64,000 nt of DNA from Isochrysis galbana (GCA_018136815.1 CM030940.1:4195245-4259244); one strand, 5' to 3'; shown: positions 11,127 through 22,441, counted from the stretch's first letter. Numbers and translations are program-made. Notes: generated by a model from the sequence alone, not told the origin.

Positions 11127-11700
11127 GGGGGAGAGGGGGCATGGGGCTCGGCTCGACGCTCAGCAATCTATGCTGCACGATCGAGGGTGAGCCGAGGCGC
11201 AGCGCGGGGTGAAGCGCCTCTCATCACACACACCATCCTCCCACGCCACTTTCCCGCCTCATCTTGTCCCCTTCTCCCCCTCCACCCCCCGCTCCCGGTT
11301 GTGCTCTGCCCTCTAATCAGAGAGAGAGGTGGCGGGCGGGGGAGGAGGGAGGAAGGGAGGGAGAGGGAGAGGGAGGGGGAGGGGGAGGTGGAGAGGGAGA
11401 GGGAGAGGGAGGGAGGGAGGGAGGGAGGGAGGGAGGCAGAGAGGGAGGGAGAGAGAGGGAGGGAGGGAGCGAGCGAGCGAGCGAGCGAGGGAGCGAGCGA
11501 AAGGGGGAGAGGGGGGAGGGAGGGACAGCGAGCGAAGGCTTACGAGGGGTGGGGCGGTTGGGGAACGGGGAATACGGGAGAGTGAGGGAGAGAAGGGGGG
11601 GGAGGGGGGTTGGGACAGGGAAGCGCATGAAAGCGGGAAGGCAGGATATAGGATTGAGCAAGGGGTTTAGCACGCAGTGAGACTGGCCCCCGCCTCCCTC
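10560..11700. repeat. purine/pyrimidine low-complexity region with (GA)n
   Basis: A G run lies at about 10569-10579 and pyrimidine-rich tracts run from 10690 to 10960. A (GA)n microsatellite of about 31 units sits at 11062-11122, and GGGA/GAGC arrays at 11325-11520. Open frames across this region are products of the repeats, not genes. The region ends about 100 bp before the COPI-associated gene. Confidence 0.9.
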
Positions 11701-11794
11701 CTCCCCCGCCGCCCCCTCGCGCTACAGCTGTGAAAACGCCTAGTCGAGCGCGCCTTATGAAAACACATGATGAACGCACCATGACTTGGCGCAG

Positions 11795-13055
11795 GGCTGC
11801 GCACATTGAAGAAGTCCTTCTCCTTCATTGTGGGCGGCTGCTTCATTGCCATCTCCATCCTCAGCTTCCTTTTTGGTGGCTTAATCAATCCCGTCACCGC
11901 GATCCGGGCGGTGAGCAAGCACACGCACCAAATCCATGCCACGCGGGGGCACATCCAACGAGGATGGCAACCATTCCCACGGTGCCCAAAATTGCGAGTG
12001 ATCTCTTGCACCCTTTGGCTCCGTGTTTTATGTGATGACAAACCGCGCCGCTCGACTTTTCAGATTTGGAACGTCATCTTCGGCATCCTCATCATCATGC
12101 TCCAGTTTGGGAAGCTGAAGTGGATTATCACAAGATTTGGCTTCTTAGGCCACTGGTTCGGCAGAGCCCTTTTCTATTTGTTTTGCGGTGAGAGTCCACA
12201 CAGCCCATGTGTGCTCGTCGGCCTCTTCCGCAAAAGTTGTTCAAACTACTCCTTGCTGCGTCATGCACACCGAGTCGCCACCCAACGCGCCCTTGTTCCA
12301 GGCACTAACATCCTCCTGATCGACCCGAATGGTGGGTTCTGCATTTGGTGCTTTTTCACATGGGTCATTGGCGGGATGTGTATGTTTGTTGGTCTTGTCG
12401 AGCTCATCTTCGGCTGCAGGTGCGAGTGCATGCCCAGACTCAACTCTCGGCCCGGCCCGTCGGAGATCAGGCGCCACTTTCCTCTGCCATGACATTCCCT
12501 TCGAAGCCCTCGCTTCGAACTGTGCTGTGTCCTGTCTCATCCTGTGCTCTTGCGCTGACTATCGACCCTCTCCCGATAGATGCGAGTCCGATGATGATAA
12601 GCGACTTCCCGAGCATAGTACCGCGGCCAATGCGGGCGCACCGGGTGCAGCATTTGGGCAGCCCGCTGCTATGGAGCCGTCTGCCGGTGGCGGGAGGAGT
12701 CGGGGCAAGACCAAAACATTTTCCAATGTATTTGCCTCGGGCGGCGGTGGGTGTCAGGTGACCTAGCCATTATAGTTGATGTCGTGAGCCGATCTTCATG
12801 GGGTCGGTCGATTGTACATCACATGCCACATTCACCATTGCATGCCCGCAAGTGCGCACCCACCTGTAGAAACCCTATCTTTTCCGCCACTCACCACAGG
12901 TGGATCCATCCAACGGGGGGGCCGGCGCAGCCGAGCCCTCATTCACGGTGAACATGACAGGTGGAGCCGCCGATGGCGGCACATCCGGGACGCGCGCCGC
13001 CCCCTCGGCCAACCGTGATAATCCGTTCTTTGGCAACGCGCATCTCACCAAGTAG
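11795..13055 (+). CDS. COPI-associated four-TM membrane protein
   Basis: Exons are 11795-11910, 12064-12187, 12302-12419, 12580-12757 and 12900-13055; phases agree and all introns are GT-AG. The first coding exon with the ATG lies upstream and is not resolved. The protein has four hydrophobic segments: FSFIVGGCFIAISILSFLFGG, IWNVIFGILIIMLQFGKL, GRALFYLFCGTNILL and FCIWCFFTWVIGGMCMFVGL. Order, spacing and the RALFYLFCG motif match the COPI_assoc (PF08507) family, small Golgi/ER membrane proteins first linked to COPI vesicles. The cytosolic tail after FGCRCESDDDKR is Gly/Ser-rich and ends ANRDNPFFGNAHLTK, with an NPF motif of the kind bound by EH-domain trafficking adaptors. The NPF role is inference. 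Confidence 0.85.
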
Positions 13056-13536
13056 AAGTGCATCCGTGGCGAAGGTGGTGGCAGCTTAGAGAGATGGTCC
13101 CAAGAGTACGAGGACCAACAAAAGCATTTGTCGAATGTGAGTCATTGCCGTGACATGAGGCTCGATGGTCACGCCGGGAGTTCTACGTAGAACTCGTTTC
13201 GGCGCTGGTGCTGGTGACGAGCATAGACATAGAGCGCAAGCTACACAACTGAGACGACCTAGTCGGCCAGCACGTGGGCGTCGGCTTTTGTGGCTCACGG
13301 CGCACAATCCACTGTTGCAATCAGTTTCGGGCGTGATGATGCCCCAACTTATAGAGCCGTTGGGGAGGGACAAGGAGATGCGCCAGAGAATGAAGGGGGT
13401 TGGCGGGTAATGATACTCCTATGTGCTTCTTCCTTGCAGGGTGGAACATTTTATCCGTGGTAGTGCTGGGAGCAGTGAAAAATGTTTCTATGGAGTCCAT
13501 AGCTCGCACGCATAGCAAGCTTGGTTTTTAACGCTA
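13056..13536. other. intergenic, no gene seen
   Basis: This is the 3' flank of the COPI-associated gene. No repeat or convincing ORF is recognised. Confidence 0.5.
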
Positions 13537-14370
13537 GTGCACCCATTCCTTGCGTATGAGCCCCGAGATGTCACCCGACATGTGTACGGGAGGTTACCCT
13601 ATACTCAAGAAGAGTGCGCGCAATATGTGGAACACCTCCCTGAGATCTTCTACCACGCGGGGACAAGAATAGAAAAGAAAGATTTCTTAAACTCGTGGGA
13701 ATGTATAGTGAGACACACCTCGAGACTCTTAGAAAATGTGAGGGCAGACCCGCCGCCGAACTCGGCCTCCTCTGAAACGCTACCGACGCACACAAACGGC
13801 GCAACTTCGCCGACGAACGAGCCAAGTGAGATCAAGGTATCCGAAGACGACAAGTACATCACTAAAATGAAAGATATATGGATACACACGCACCAACACT
13901 AACTATCTAGGAGAACCCACAGACACCACCGAAGAAGTGAGACCGGGCGAAGAAACACTATACCACACACCTGCCAAGTGGGAAAACGGGCTGAAAGGCC
14001 CAAAGCACCTAGAATACCCACTAGCGGACGAATACACCCTCGACGACAAAATGCAACTAGACCACATCACCGTATCGGACATAACGCGAGTATACCTTGA
14101 GGGTGGCCCCAACGCCAAGCCCCAGCCAGCCCGAGAAGCGTGGGCACGCAAGCTCGAACTGACCCACGAGGAGTGGAAAAGCGTGGCTAAACTCTACACC
14201 CACCCACTACTCAAACATACGGATAAACACCCCCACTTTAAACACATCACTCATAGGAGACTTGGCACGCGCAACAGATTCGCCGCGGTGACCACTACGA
14301 GATGCAGGCTGTGTGGGAGACACCGCGAAAACTCGACGCACCTAGCCAGATGCCCCTCCACACAACAGAA
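13537..14370 (+). pseudogene. LINE ORF2 C-terminal remnant with zinc-binding motif
   Basis: Two frames joined by a shift near 13900 encode the end of a LINE reverse-transcriptase protein. The first part has YTQEECAQYVEHLPEIF. The second has HFKHITHRRLGTRNRF then CRLCGRHRENSTHLARC, the C2HC-type zinc-binding module seen after the RT domain in many LINEs. The same module is in the copies at 18540-18640 and 40040-40130 with CRFCGIAPESSTHLASC. The remnant ends abruptly at 14370, where the A run of an oppositely oriented LINE-B 3' end begins. Confidence 0.8.
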
Positions 14371-14738
14371 AAAAAAAATCTTCTTAAAAATCTCCGCTAC
14401 ATGTGCGACATGAGGCAGTGTGCTTGTGGACCTCCCTACTGCCCACCCTTAACCCCTAACAACCCCCTTCCCCTTCCCCAGTTCCCTCTTTAGCGGAGAA
14501 GCTGGTTCCGGGGAGACCGCGCGCGCTGCTTCGGCCAGGGGTTGGAGAGAAGGGGGCGGGAGACTATGGCTTCTCCTTTGCTCCGGCTCGGCTTGAATCT
14601 CCTTCTCTTATATCTCCTAGCGTCCCTCTTGCTGTCCGTTGGGGTCTCTATTAAGAGAGGTTAAACTACTCTAGGCGATGTTGCGCATATCCAGGCCTCC
14701 CGCCGCCTGCCGGAGGTCTTCCGATATTTCTAGGTTGA
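14371..14738 (-). mobile_element. LINE-B 3' end, 5'-truncated
   Basis: On the minus strand it contains the last codons of the LINE-B ORF (tail FNLEISEDLRQAAGGLD, stop near 14678). The 3' UTR follows, with GGAACCAGCTTCTCCGCTAA and GTTAGGGGTTAAGGGTGGGC, then a CGCACATGTAGCGG stem-loop and a terminus AAGAAGATTTTTTTTTT. It matches 39305-39660 and 59295-59400. Confidence 0.85.
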
Positions 14739-14960
14739 AAAAAAATATATTCTTGAAGGTGCCCGCTATGCTGCTACTGACTCACACCCCTCCGGTATCT
14801 CACTCGCCATCGCCTATACCCCACACTCTCACCCCCGCTTCCGCTACCCCCCCTACGGGGGGTGGGCCCGCGTGCACTACGACGGGCCAGACGGGTGGGG
14901 GTGGGGGGCAGGCTGGGGCGGGCCTTTCAGTTCTAACTCTGCGGACAAACGTAAACGCGC
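14739..14960 (-). mobile_element. LINE-C 3' end, 5'-truncated
   Basis: The minus strand ends GCATAGCGGGCACCTTCAAG then AATATATTTTTTTT. Upstream of that it carries GGTGTGAGTCAGTAGCAGC and a CCCGCGTGCAC segment. The same 3' UTR occurs at 49826-50010 (minus) and 23400-23818 (plus). It sits immediately upstream (in sense) of the LINE-B end, so the elements are nested. Confidence 0.75.
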
Positions 14961-15386
14961 GCGTCGCTTACCTTATTCTGACTTTTTTGTTCTGCGGCCC
15001 CCGCCTCCTGGGTCGTTCTCGTCTGGCGCCGCGCTTTCGCGGTGTCCGCCTGTCGCGTCGGGTGTCGACCTGTAAACCTACAGTAAACAGGCTTGAGTCT
15101 TACCTTTCCTGGGGTCAGATCGTGTCGATTTTTTTGTCGTACTTTTCTCGTCGTTCTCTTCATTCTCTTACGGGCGTGCGATGTCTGCGCGCGCCATGGC
15201 CCCCCTCTGAGGGGACCCTCGGGTCCCCCCAGAGGGCCAGCTGGGCCAGCTCAGGGGGCAGTGGAGAAGTCGCGTTCCGTCAAAAGAGGACCACAATCTG
15301 TTTTCTTTTAAGTTATGAACAATATTGGTACAAAACAAGGCTGTGTATAGAAACTTTTTTTTAAAATAAAGTCGCCGTATACGAGA

Positions 15387-16030
15387 TGTTTCGTTTACGC
15401 AGCACATGTGATTACTTGCAATCATTGAGCACGCCGTGCGTATGCGCATCGACTTCCCCCTCGCGAGGGCGCCGTGCGTGCGCATAGAAACTTTTTTCCC
15501 TAAGGCCCACATTAACGTAAAGTAGCCATATACGAGATGTTTCGTTTGCGCAGCACGTGTGATTGCTTGCAATCATTGTGCACGCCGTGCGTATGCACAT
15601 CGGCTTCCCCCCCCCCGCGGGGCGCCGTGCGTGCGCATAGCAACTTCCAGGAAGGTGCACGCCGTGCGTTCACTCTTTTCGCGGGGGAACTCTGGGCGCG
15701 GAGGACGGGCGGAACAAAGTGTGATTGCGTTTCGTTTACGCAGCACATGTGATTACTTGCAATCATTGAGCACGCCGTGCGTATGCGCATCGACTTCCCC
15801 CTCGCGAGGGCGCCGTGCGTGCGCATAGAAACTTTTTTCCCTAAGGCCCACATTAACGTAAAGTAGCCATATACGAGATGTTTCGTTTGCGCAGCACGTG
15901 TGATTGCTTGCAATCATTGTGCACGCCGTGCGTATGCACATCGACTTCCCCCCCCCCGCGGGGCGCCGTGCGTGCGCATAGCAACTTCCAGGAAGGTGCA
16001 CGCCGTGCGTTCACTCTTTCCGCGGGGGGA
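15387..16030. repeat. tandem 341-bp duplication
   Basis: The AGCACATGTG at 15401 recurs at 15742, so the period is 341 bp and the second copy runs to about 16030. Each unit contains two sub-units with TTTCGTTT(A/G)CGCAGCAC, TTGCAATCATT and several copies of CGCCGTGCGTRYGCA. The copies are nearly identical, suggesting recent duplication or conversion. Confidence 0.9.
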
Positions 16031-16129
16031 CTCTGGACGCAGAGGCGGTCGGGAACCGCGGGGGCACCCCTGGGACCGGGGAAAATATTACCGTATATTG
16101 CGAAAACACTGACGTAAACAATCGAGGTC

Positions 16130-16660
16130 TTGGGGTCTCTCCGCTCCCCCGGGGCCCCCTCCCCCGGGTCCCCTCCTCCCCCCTCTCATCGACCTACCAG
16201 AGAGAGACGGCTCCTACTGCCTGCCTCCCTCCTCCCTCCTCGCTCACCCTCCAGCTCTCTCCTCGCCCTCGTCTTCCTCACGATGGTGGCGACTCGGCGC
16301 GCATCGGTACGGTCCTCCGTCCTCTCGTCTCGTGCTCCTGCTCGCTGGTTTCGTTCGACTCGCTCGACACCGCCACCTGTCGACTGGACGCCGAGCGCAA
16401 GCGCTGCTCGCACGACTCGTTCCTCTTCTTGCTCCAAGGGCGCGGCGGAGGAAGGGACGGGCGTGGAGGCCAATCACTGCCAGTTCTGAGTGAGAAAGAG
16501 GCGAAACTTGCAGAGACCAGCTCGACACGGTCATTGCACAGTCGAGTGGTGTTGCGCAACCTCTCGTTCGGGCGAGAGGGGTTGTGTCGTCCTGAGGCGG
16601 AGGGGGCGTCGTGCGCGCGGCGTTTGTGTCGGCGTCGTGCGCGCCCGCTCGACGCGGCGT
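16130..16660. other. no gene supported
   Basis: The stretch is Ser/Arg-coding in several frames on both strands. That is what repeated CGTC/CTCG motifs give, so I do not annotate a gene. Confidence 0.5.
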
Positions 16661-16663
16661 TGT

Positions 16664-17074
16664 CTACGCGGCGTGCGTGTCGGCGTCGTGCGCGCTTCGT
16701 CCGCTCGGTGTGGAACTGGTGTTTTGTGTCCGCAAAAATGTTGAACTACTATATGCACGACCGTGAGCCATGGGGAAACGTTGGAGCAATTCCTGCTTTT
16801 TGGCCTCGAACACCAGTTCCATGTCATGGTCAGGGTCGTCGAGTAGGATGGCGCTCTTGATCAGAACGTCGAGAGCGACGATGTGTGCACTCTGGGTGTA
16901 CGGCGTGAGAGTTCGCTTGACCGCGGGCTCGACACTGGAGTCGGTTCCCTCCTGGGTGCATTTGCGCTTGGTGGAAGTCTGGGAGCGCTCTTCGAGTTGA
17001 AACTGGTTGGAGTGAGCGCCTGGCGATGCAGCGCTCGTGGTGACCGGTGTGTGCATGAGCATTTCGATGGACGA
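16664..17074 (-). CDS. hypothetical protein, possibly a captured gene piece
   Basis: An open frame with protein-like composition starts at an ATG near 17061 (MLMHTPVTTSAASPG). It contains STKRKCTQEGTDSSVEP, a basic then acidic stretch, and a helical part (AHIVALDVLIKSAILLDD, MELVFEAKKQELLQRF). It lies between the direct repeats at 15387-16030 and the inverted copies at 17330-17700, so it may be cargo of that structure. The upstream part of the frame is only tandem repeat. No family is recognised. Confidence 0.35.
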   Translation of the reverse strand, partial: SSIEMLMHTPVTTSAASPGAHSNQFQLEERSQTSTKRKCTQEGTDSSVEPAVKRTLTPYTQSAHIVALDVLIKSAILLDDPDHDMELVFEAKKQELLQRFPMAHGRAYSSSTFLRTQNTSSTPSGRSAHDADTHAA

Positions 17075-17089
17075 GCAATAGGTGAGGAA

Positions 17090-17283
17090 GGGGCACGAGG
17101 AAGGGCAGGAAGGGCAGGGCAGGAGGAAGAGCAGGAAGGGCAGGGCAGGAGGAAGGGCAGGAGGAAGGGCAGGAGGAAGGGCAGGAGGAAGGGGCAGGAG
17201 GAAGGGGGCAGGAGGAAGGGGGCAGGAGGAAGGGGGCAGGAGGAAGGGGGCAGGAGGAAGGGGGCAGGAGGAAGGGCAGGTCC
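17090..17283. repeat. purine tandem array (AGGAAGGGGGCAGG type)
   Basis: Units of GGAAGGGCA and GGAAGGGGGCAGGA repeat with periods of 12-15 bp. Low-complexity Pro/Leu/Ser frames on the minus strand come from this array. Confidence 0.9.
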
Positions 17284-17329
17284 TTCCGCACTTTTCGCCA
17301 AGAAGGAACGGCGTGCAGAAAAAGTTGTT

Positions 17330-17700
17330 ATGCTGCATGATGAGTGGCAATCACACTTTGTTCCGCCCGCGCCCAGAGTTCCCCCGCGAAAAGAGTGAAC
17401 GCACGGCGTGCACCTTCCTGGAAGTTGCTATGCGCACGCACGGCGCCCCCGCGGGGGGTGCGCCGGTGCACATCGCGCCGTGCCCACGCACGGCGTGCAC
17501 ATGTGATTGCAAGTCATCACAGGCGCTGTGTAACGAAACATCTCTTATATGGCCAGTTTACGTAGTTGTGGGCCGCAGGGGCTACACACACGGAACGGGT
17601 TGACATGCGCGCGCACGGCGTATCCGCGGGGGGACCGATGCACATCGCGCCGTGCCCATGCACGGTATGCACCGATGTGATTAGCGAAGAAGCTTTGACG
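17330..17700. repeat. inverted copies of the 15.4-16.0 kb repeat unit
   Basis: The strand carries CGCACGGCGTGCACC, TGATTGCAAG and CGAAACATCTCTTATATGG. These are reverse complements of the unit features at 15387-16030. A second, shorter inverted copy lies at about 17585-17680. Confidence 0.8.
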
Positions 17701-17789
17701 GCCTCTCTCTCTTATAATTTTAACAAGATCTAATGTTAAACAACTACAATACAACTGTGGACATTTGATCGCTCAATTCGACTGATGTC

Positions 17790-18123
17790 CCACTATTGAC
17801 GGAACGACACCTAGGCTGGGGCTGGGCCCCTGGCCTCCCCTGCCTCTCCCACGCTGGCCTCGCTGGCCCTGGGTGCCCACCTGGCGACTCGCAGTGTCTG
17901 TGTCTCAGTGGTGGAGGGGGGGTCAGTACGATGGGAGTCAGGTTCAGGCGAATGCGTGAGGCGCGCGGCGCGCGCTGGGTGAGAGTCTGGGCAGGATTGA
18001 TGTCAGCTCAGCCCCTGCCAGCAGGCAGGGGCTGAGAGTGAGTGTGCAGGCCCACGCAGAGGGTGTCTGCGATGGAGGAAGGGGGGAACGCGGCCCCCAT
18101 GACCCTATCAGTTTTACTGATAG
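17790..18123 (-). mobile_element. retroelement 5' unit with hairpin, inserted in a LINE-B tail
   Basis: The minus strand begins with the hairpin CTATCAGTAAAACTGATAG (18123-18105) and GGTC ATG GGG GCC (ATG at 18100). It then reads CCTCCATCGCAGACACCC and GGGCCTGCAC, shared with 59440-59573, and GGGAGAGGCAGGGGAGGCC, shared with 60110-60135. The hairpin begins inside the last codons of the 18124-19215 LINE-B copy, so this unit inserted there or recombined with it. Confidence 0.7.
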
Positions 18124-19215
18124 TTCGATATTTCTAGGTTGAAGTCTTTGTCCACCGTGTAGAGAGGGCTTATCATTTTCTTAATATGTTTGTTGCTCGG
18201 GGCGTGTAGCCCCATATTTTCTCGTTGTTTCTTTAGTCGCTGAAAGAAACCGACTTTCGCCGTTACTAGTAAGTGGTATCTCGCAAGGATCGCTCTTAAG
18301 ATCGACTTAGCGGACCTCCCGTCCGCGTTACCGTATTGTATGTTATAGAAGTCCGTTAGGATATATCTCCATGCCAGGATACCTAAGTATCCCGAGGAGG
18401 GATGCGGTCTATCCACTTGATAGCAGAAACGACGCTGGGCTACTTCAGATCCCGGCCTAAGGTTGATCCCTAAAAGTCCCTCTATGAATTCGAAAACGGG
18501 CTCCGTCGCGATACAGGAGGCTAAATGCGTGGAACTCTCGGGAGCTATGCCGCAAAAACGACATGTTGGATCGTCAGCAAAACGATTCGCCGTAGCTATT
18601 CTCCTGTGTAAAACGTGTTTGAAGTGCATATAGGACTTCATCTTCGTTGATTGCCCGAGTGAGAGCTTCCGCCGTTAGGAGGAAGGCCAGAGGCGATAAT
18701 GGGCATCCCTGGGGGACTCCGCTCGCCACGTTAAACGGGAAGCTTCTGCCCCCGTTGGCCTTGATGTATCGGATAGGTTTTGCCTCAGAGTTCGTGAGGG
18801 ACTTCGCGTACCTACGGAAGTCTCCCCCGAATTTCAATTTTTCGAGTACGAGGTGGTAGAATTCCCAATTGACTCTGTCAAAAGCCTTCTCCCAGTCTAG
18901 CGCCAGGAGGAGCCCCGGCTCTCCCGTTTCTTCTAGGTATGCGTGTGTTAGTTGTAATAAGTGGGTGGCTTCGCCTATGAGGCGCTTAGGAACGAAGCCA
19001 AGCTGGTCTTTCGAGATGATGTTCCCGATTACTGTCTTCAGTCTGTTCGTAAGTATTTTGGCTAGAATTTTGTAGGATTGAACGATTGAACGTTTTTCCA
19101 TGCTGTGGGTGATGGTGATTGAGCGCTTCTCGCCTGGGGGCCGCGCTCAGCGGGGGGCCCGAAGGAGAGGGGAGTCGCGGCGGCGCGCTCCATCACAACC
19201 AAGTATACACTTAGT
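18124..19215 (-). mobile_element. LINE-B copy with RT fragment and two internal deletions
   Basis: The element starts with a hairpin at 19215-19198 (ACTAAGT-GTAT-ACTTGGT) and MERAAATPLSFGPPAE. It jumps to reverse transcriptase: QLGFVPKRLIGEATH, LLLALDWEKAFDRVNWEF and ASGVPQGCPLSPLAF. These are RT motifs typical of LINEs, but the YxDD block is absent. It then jumps out of frame at about 18640 into the zinc-binding module CRFCGIAPESSTHLASC and the tail GILAWRYILTDFYNIQYG. It ends at 18124 where the next hairpin unit starts. It cannot encode an active RT. Confidence 0.9.
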
Positions 19216-19650
19216 TGCGCACTTGTGCATGTAGAGACATCCCGGTCCTAGAATGCATACGCCCCGGTATAGGCGATGGCATGAGTCGGTACCGTGAGTG
19301 CGCGGTCCTTAATAGCTAGCGGTAGTAGCCTGAATCTTCAGATTTTTTTATTCTAGGCACACGCTTTCAAAGCCGTGGGAGATTCAAGCTCTCCAATAAC
19401 GTCACGTACGTGTCGGCTAACCTTTGAAATTCGCGCAGGGCGTCCTTTGCCAGCAGACTGCGCTGTTGCGCGCCTTGGCCAGTGTAAGCTGAGTGGCTGT
19501 TGATCATAGGTGCCGAGCCGTTTCGCCAACGATTTCGCCGCGCGGCTGCCTCACGATTTGCGGCGGAGTCGGCGGCCTCACACTGCGGACAAGGGTGTGC
19601 TCTAGTCAGTGGATTGCACGAGTGGTGTGGTTCAACCCCAAGGCCCGGCC
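19216..19650. other. intergenic, no gene seen
   Basis: This is the 3' flank of the sulfotransferase gene. No repeat is recognised. Confidence 0.4.
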
Positions 19651-22135
19651 TCAGATGTTATCCGAGCGATCGTGCTTTCCCAGCTAAAACTTCTGCCCAT
19701 GCCCTTGAGACGCTGGTCCTTTCGAACTCCGTAGGTTCCCTCCGCAATCGTGGTCGTTCAACGTGCTGTTGTGTGTCCTAAATCATACATCTTGTGCTAG
19801 ATGCCGTAGCACTAGTCGTCGGGCCTCACCTGTGTTCTGAGCTCCTCGGGCCGTCTTTCGAGACTATTCTTGTTGTAATAGATGCCAGTGAAGTTACTCA
19901 CCCCGGAGAGCTGCGGGAGATGTTTGGCGGAAGGATGAGCTGCTTGGTATTGGGCAAGGTAAGGGCACCGACAGTTTTTGGGTCCCTAAGGCACCATTTG
20001 TGCGCACGCTATCCTAGGCACGTCTCAAATGCTGACACACACCAATGGCAGCTCAGGGGCACATATTGACGACCAAGTCATTTGGGCCCACTGTCCCTAG
20101 GCATTTCAAGGAGGGCACTAAAGGGAGGATGGAGAACGTCTGGGGTAGCTCACCAACTCGTCTGCCGTCATGACTCGTAGCTGCTCACTCCTGATGACGA
20201 GAAATTGTGAGCGGTCGAATCCGGCAGCAAGCCAAGCCCGGAGGCAGACGTAATGCAAAGAATTGGTGACGAAACGCTTCCACACGCCATCGGACCTATG
20301 CAAGCGCAGCGCATGTCTTAGATCCGGGCACATGAGCTCAGGGTCTCAATGCCATCACGGCATCGGGTAATGGAGACAACGGGAGGTTGCAAGGGAGCGG
20401 CTTACCAGCATCGCGTAAAGTATTGAAGGAGCTCATCGTCCGGTAGAGAGCTGAGCAGCGCAGGGTGATCATAGAGTGTAGAATTGCAATGACGAAGCTT
20501 GATGAGTTGCACGCTCACATCAGAGGTGAGGTTGTCCGAGCGTACCCACCCCCACTGCACAAACATCTTGTAAGATGAACGGAGAGCGTCGTAGGGACTG
20601 AGGTGGGTGGGTAGATGGGGTGGAGAGTGGAAAGGTCCTGTGCAGAAGTATGCCTAGAGCGATTGCGAGGATCGACGCTCACGTGGCAATGTCGCCAAAT
20701 GGTGACTCGAGCCGATGCCTCATCCCTAGATGGCCAGCACGCACCTGCGGTGAATAATCATTATCTTCCAGTGCCTAGGGGTGCCTATGGTCGATGCGAT
20801 ATTGCGGAGGGCATCCGAAGAGCACAAGTAATTCGGAGTAAAATCAGGAACTACCGCTCCCGTGTGAACCGCGGGATCCAGTCGCGGCAGTGCCTTCGTC
20901 GCTTGATACTGGATTCGGCCCATCGTGTGCACATCGTACTCATTTGAGAATCGCGGCCCGAACTTGATTCTCTGCCCATCGTATGGCAAGCAGGTGCGGT
21001 GGACGCACGGCTGCCCGGGTTCAGCCACTGCTTGCGCTTGGACTGGGCGACCCCTGCGGCGGTCGGCGGAGAGGAGCTGCATGCTGGAACTCAGCTTGCG
21101 TGGCCGCCCCTTCGATGCACGACCTGACATGAGCTTATCCCACTTCGCCATCAGGGATTTGCTGATCATCGACAGACGCCCCGATGGTAGGCCTGGTGAC
21201 GACGGCTCCAACCTAGCGACTGTCACGCAATTCCGACGAGCTTCAGCCAAGGTGTCGCCCATTGGAAGTTCACGCATCCTGATCTACAAAGAAGTTGGTG
21301 GGAAGATGTCCGTGGACAACGTGCAATGGCTTAATGGATACAATGCAGAGTGGGCTCAGGCCGTTCGGTTCGCGCCAGCGAGCTTTCTTAGCTGGCGGCG
21401 TACCTGGAACTGTTTCTCCCAGTAACAGATTGGTAGATCGATGCCAACGTAGTCAGACCAGCCCTTATTCCACAGCCCCCCGCCGCCCCCATAGAAGAAC
21501 CATTCCTTTCGGTAGTCCCAATGCCCATGGATGTTGCCGGTAAGCCCAGGCAGCAAGTACTTGCGGCCGGCGCACGAGGCGACGGTCCAATTGGAGGCAT
21601 ATGGCGCATCGTAGTCGGCGCTTCGCAGCACGTCGCGTCGAGCTGTGGACGGGCCCGGTGCGTGACTGCACACCTTGTCAGGGTGCATGGCATAGTGGAG
21701 GCATCTCCACATGAAGGTCGTGCCCGAGTGTGCGCAACACGGCACGAGGAGCGAGGGGAGGACGGGCACCTTCTCGCCGCCGGGCTGGTGACGGCGCATG
21801 AGTGAAATTTGCTCGAGCGAGAGAGCGGGCGGCGGCTGACGCTCCGACGGGCACCATGGTGGTAGCTGCGAGGCGTCAGGCCGAGCAGAGACGTTTGGCG
21901 CTGGTGGCAGCATCGGGCACTCACCAGGCGCGAGGCGGGCGGGCGCGAGGCGTGAGCGGCGCACGCGCAGTGCGCTCAGCCGTGCCTCCACCTCTGCGAT
22001 CTCCGCCTCCACTCTCGCCCGTTCGCTATCCAGCGAGCCGGCGAGCAGCGCGGCCACCACGGCTGCCGCCATCGGACGCCCAGCGGCAAGCGCTAGCGAC
22101 AGTGAGCGCGGGCCCGGCCCCGGTATAAACTGCAT
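19651..22135 (-). CDS. sulfotransferase, type II membrane form, six exons
   Basis: Exons 22135-21404, 21283-20745, 20597-20406, 20295-20154, 19910-19830 and 19683-19651 join in phase with GT-AG introns, giving about 572 residues. The N-terminus has a hydrophobic anchor (MAAAVVAALLAGSL) and a short coiled coil (ARVEAEIAEVEARLSALRVRR), as expected of a Golgi enzyme. The catalytic domain starts LLVPCCAHSGTTFMWRCL, the 5'-phosphosulfate-binding loop. The second half has VPDFTPNYLCSSDAL, SPYDALRSSYKMF and FVTNSLHYVCLRAWL, then FLVIRSEQL, matching the 3'-phosphate-binding and C-terminal parts of carbohydrate sulfotransferases. It likely transfers sulfate from PAPS to a glycan; the acceptor is unknown. 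The first ATG was chosen; the internal Met before AAAVVAAL is an alternative. Confidence 0.88.
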
Positions 22136-22441
22136 CGGGAGGTTCGCGGCAGCGTGTCCAATGAGCGCAGACAGAGGACCCCCGCAGGGCCGCAGGGAGC
22201 CCCCCCACTGTGAGGGTGGCGGTCAGCAGGGAGGGGGGGAGGCGGAGGCTTCAATGCTGCTGGCATCCCAGGTCACTTGCCCTGCACTGACGGTGCAGTC
22301 GCCCTCGGGGAGTTCAGCGCAAGAGGCAAGAGGCCGTGACGCTGTGACATCTGAGGTTGGCGCGTTGGCGTTGTTGGCGCGTTGGCGCGTTGGCGCAGGC
22401 TGGAGCGGCGGTGTGATGAGGCGTGCTGCGCGCTGGGTGTG
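22136..22441. other. promoter-side intergenic, no gene seen
   Basis: This is the upstream flank of the sulfotransferase gene. It is GC-rich with a short GTTGGCGCG array near 22360-22400. Confidence 0.4.

Noticed and set aside
10560-11680. Long open frames on both strands rich in Arg/Glu/Gly or Ser/Leu/Pro
   Set aside because: They come from GA, CT and GGGA arrays; no composition or motif of a protein is seen.
16130-16860. Arg/Ser-rich splicing-factor-like ORF on the plus strand
   Set aside because: Similar open frames exist on both strands and no RRM or SR architecture is present.
15387-17700. CRISPR array
   Set aside because: The repeats are long, nested and without unique spacers of constant size, and the DNA is eukaryotic.
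18574-19101. Active reverse transcriptase
   Set aside because: The fragment lacks the YxDD block and both neighbours are joined by deletions.
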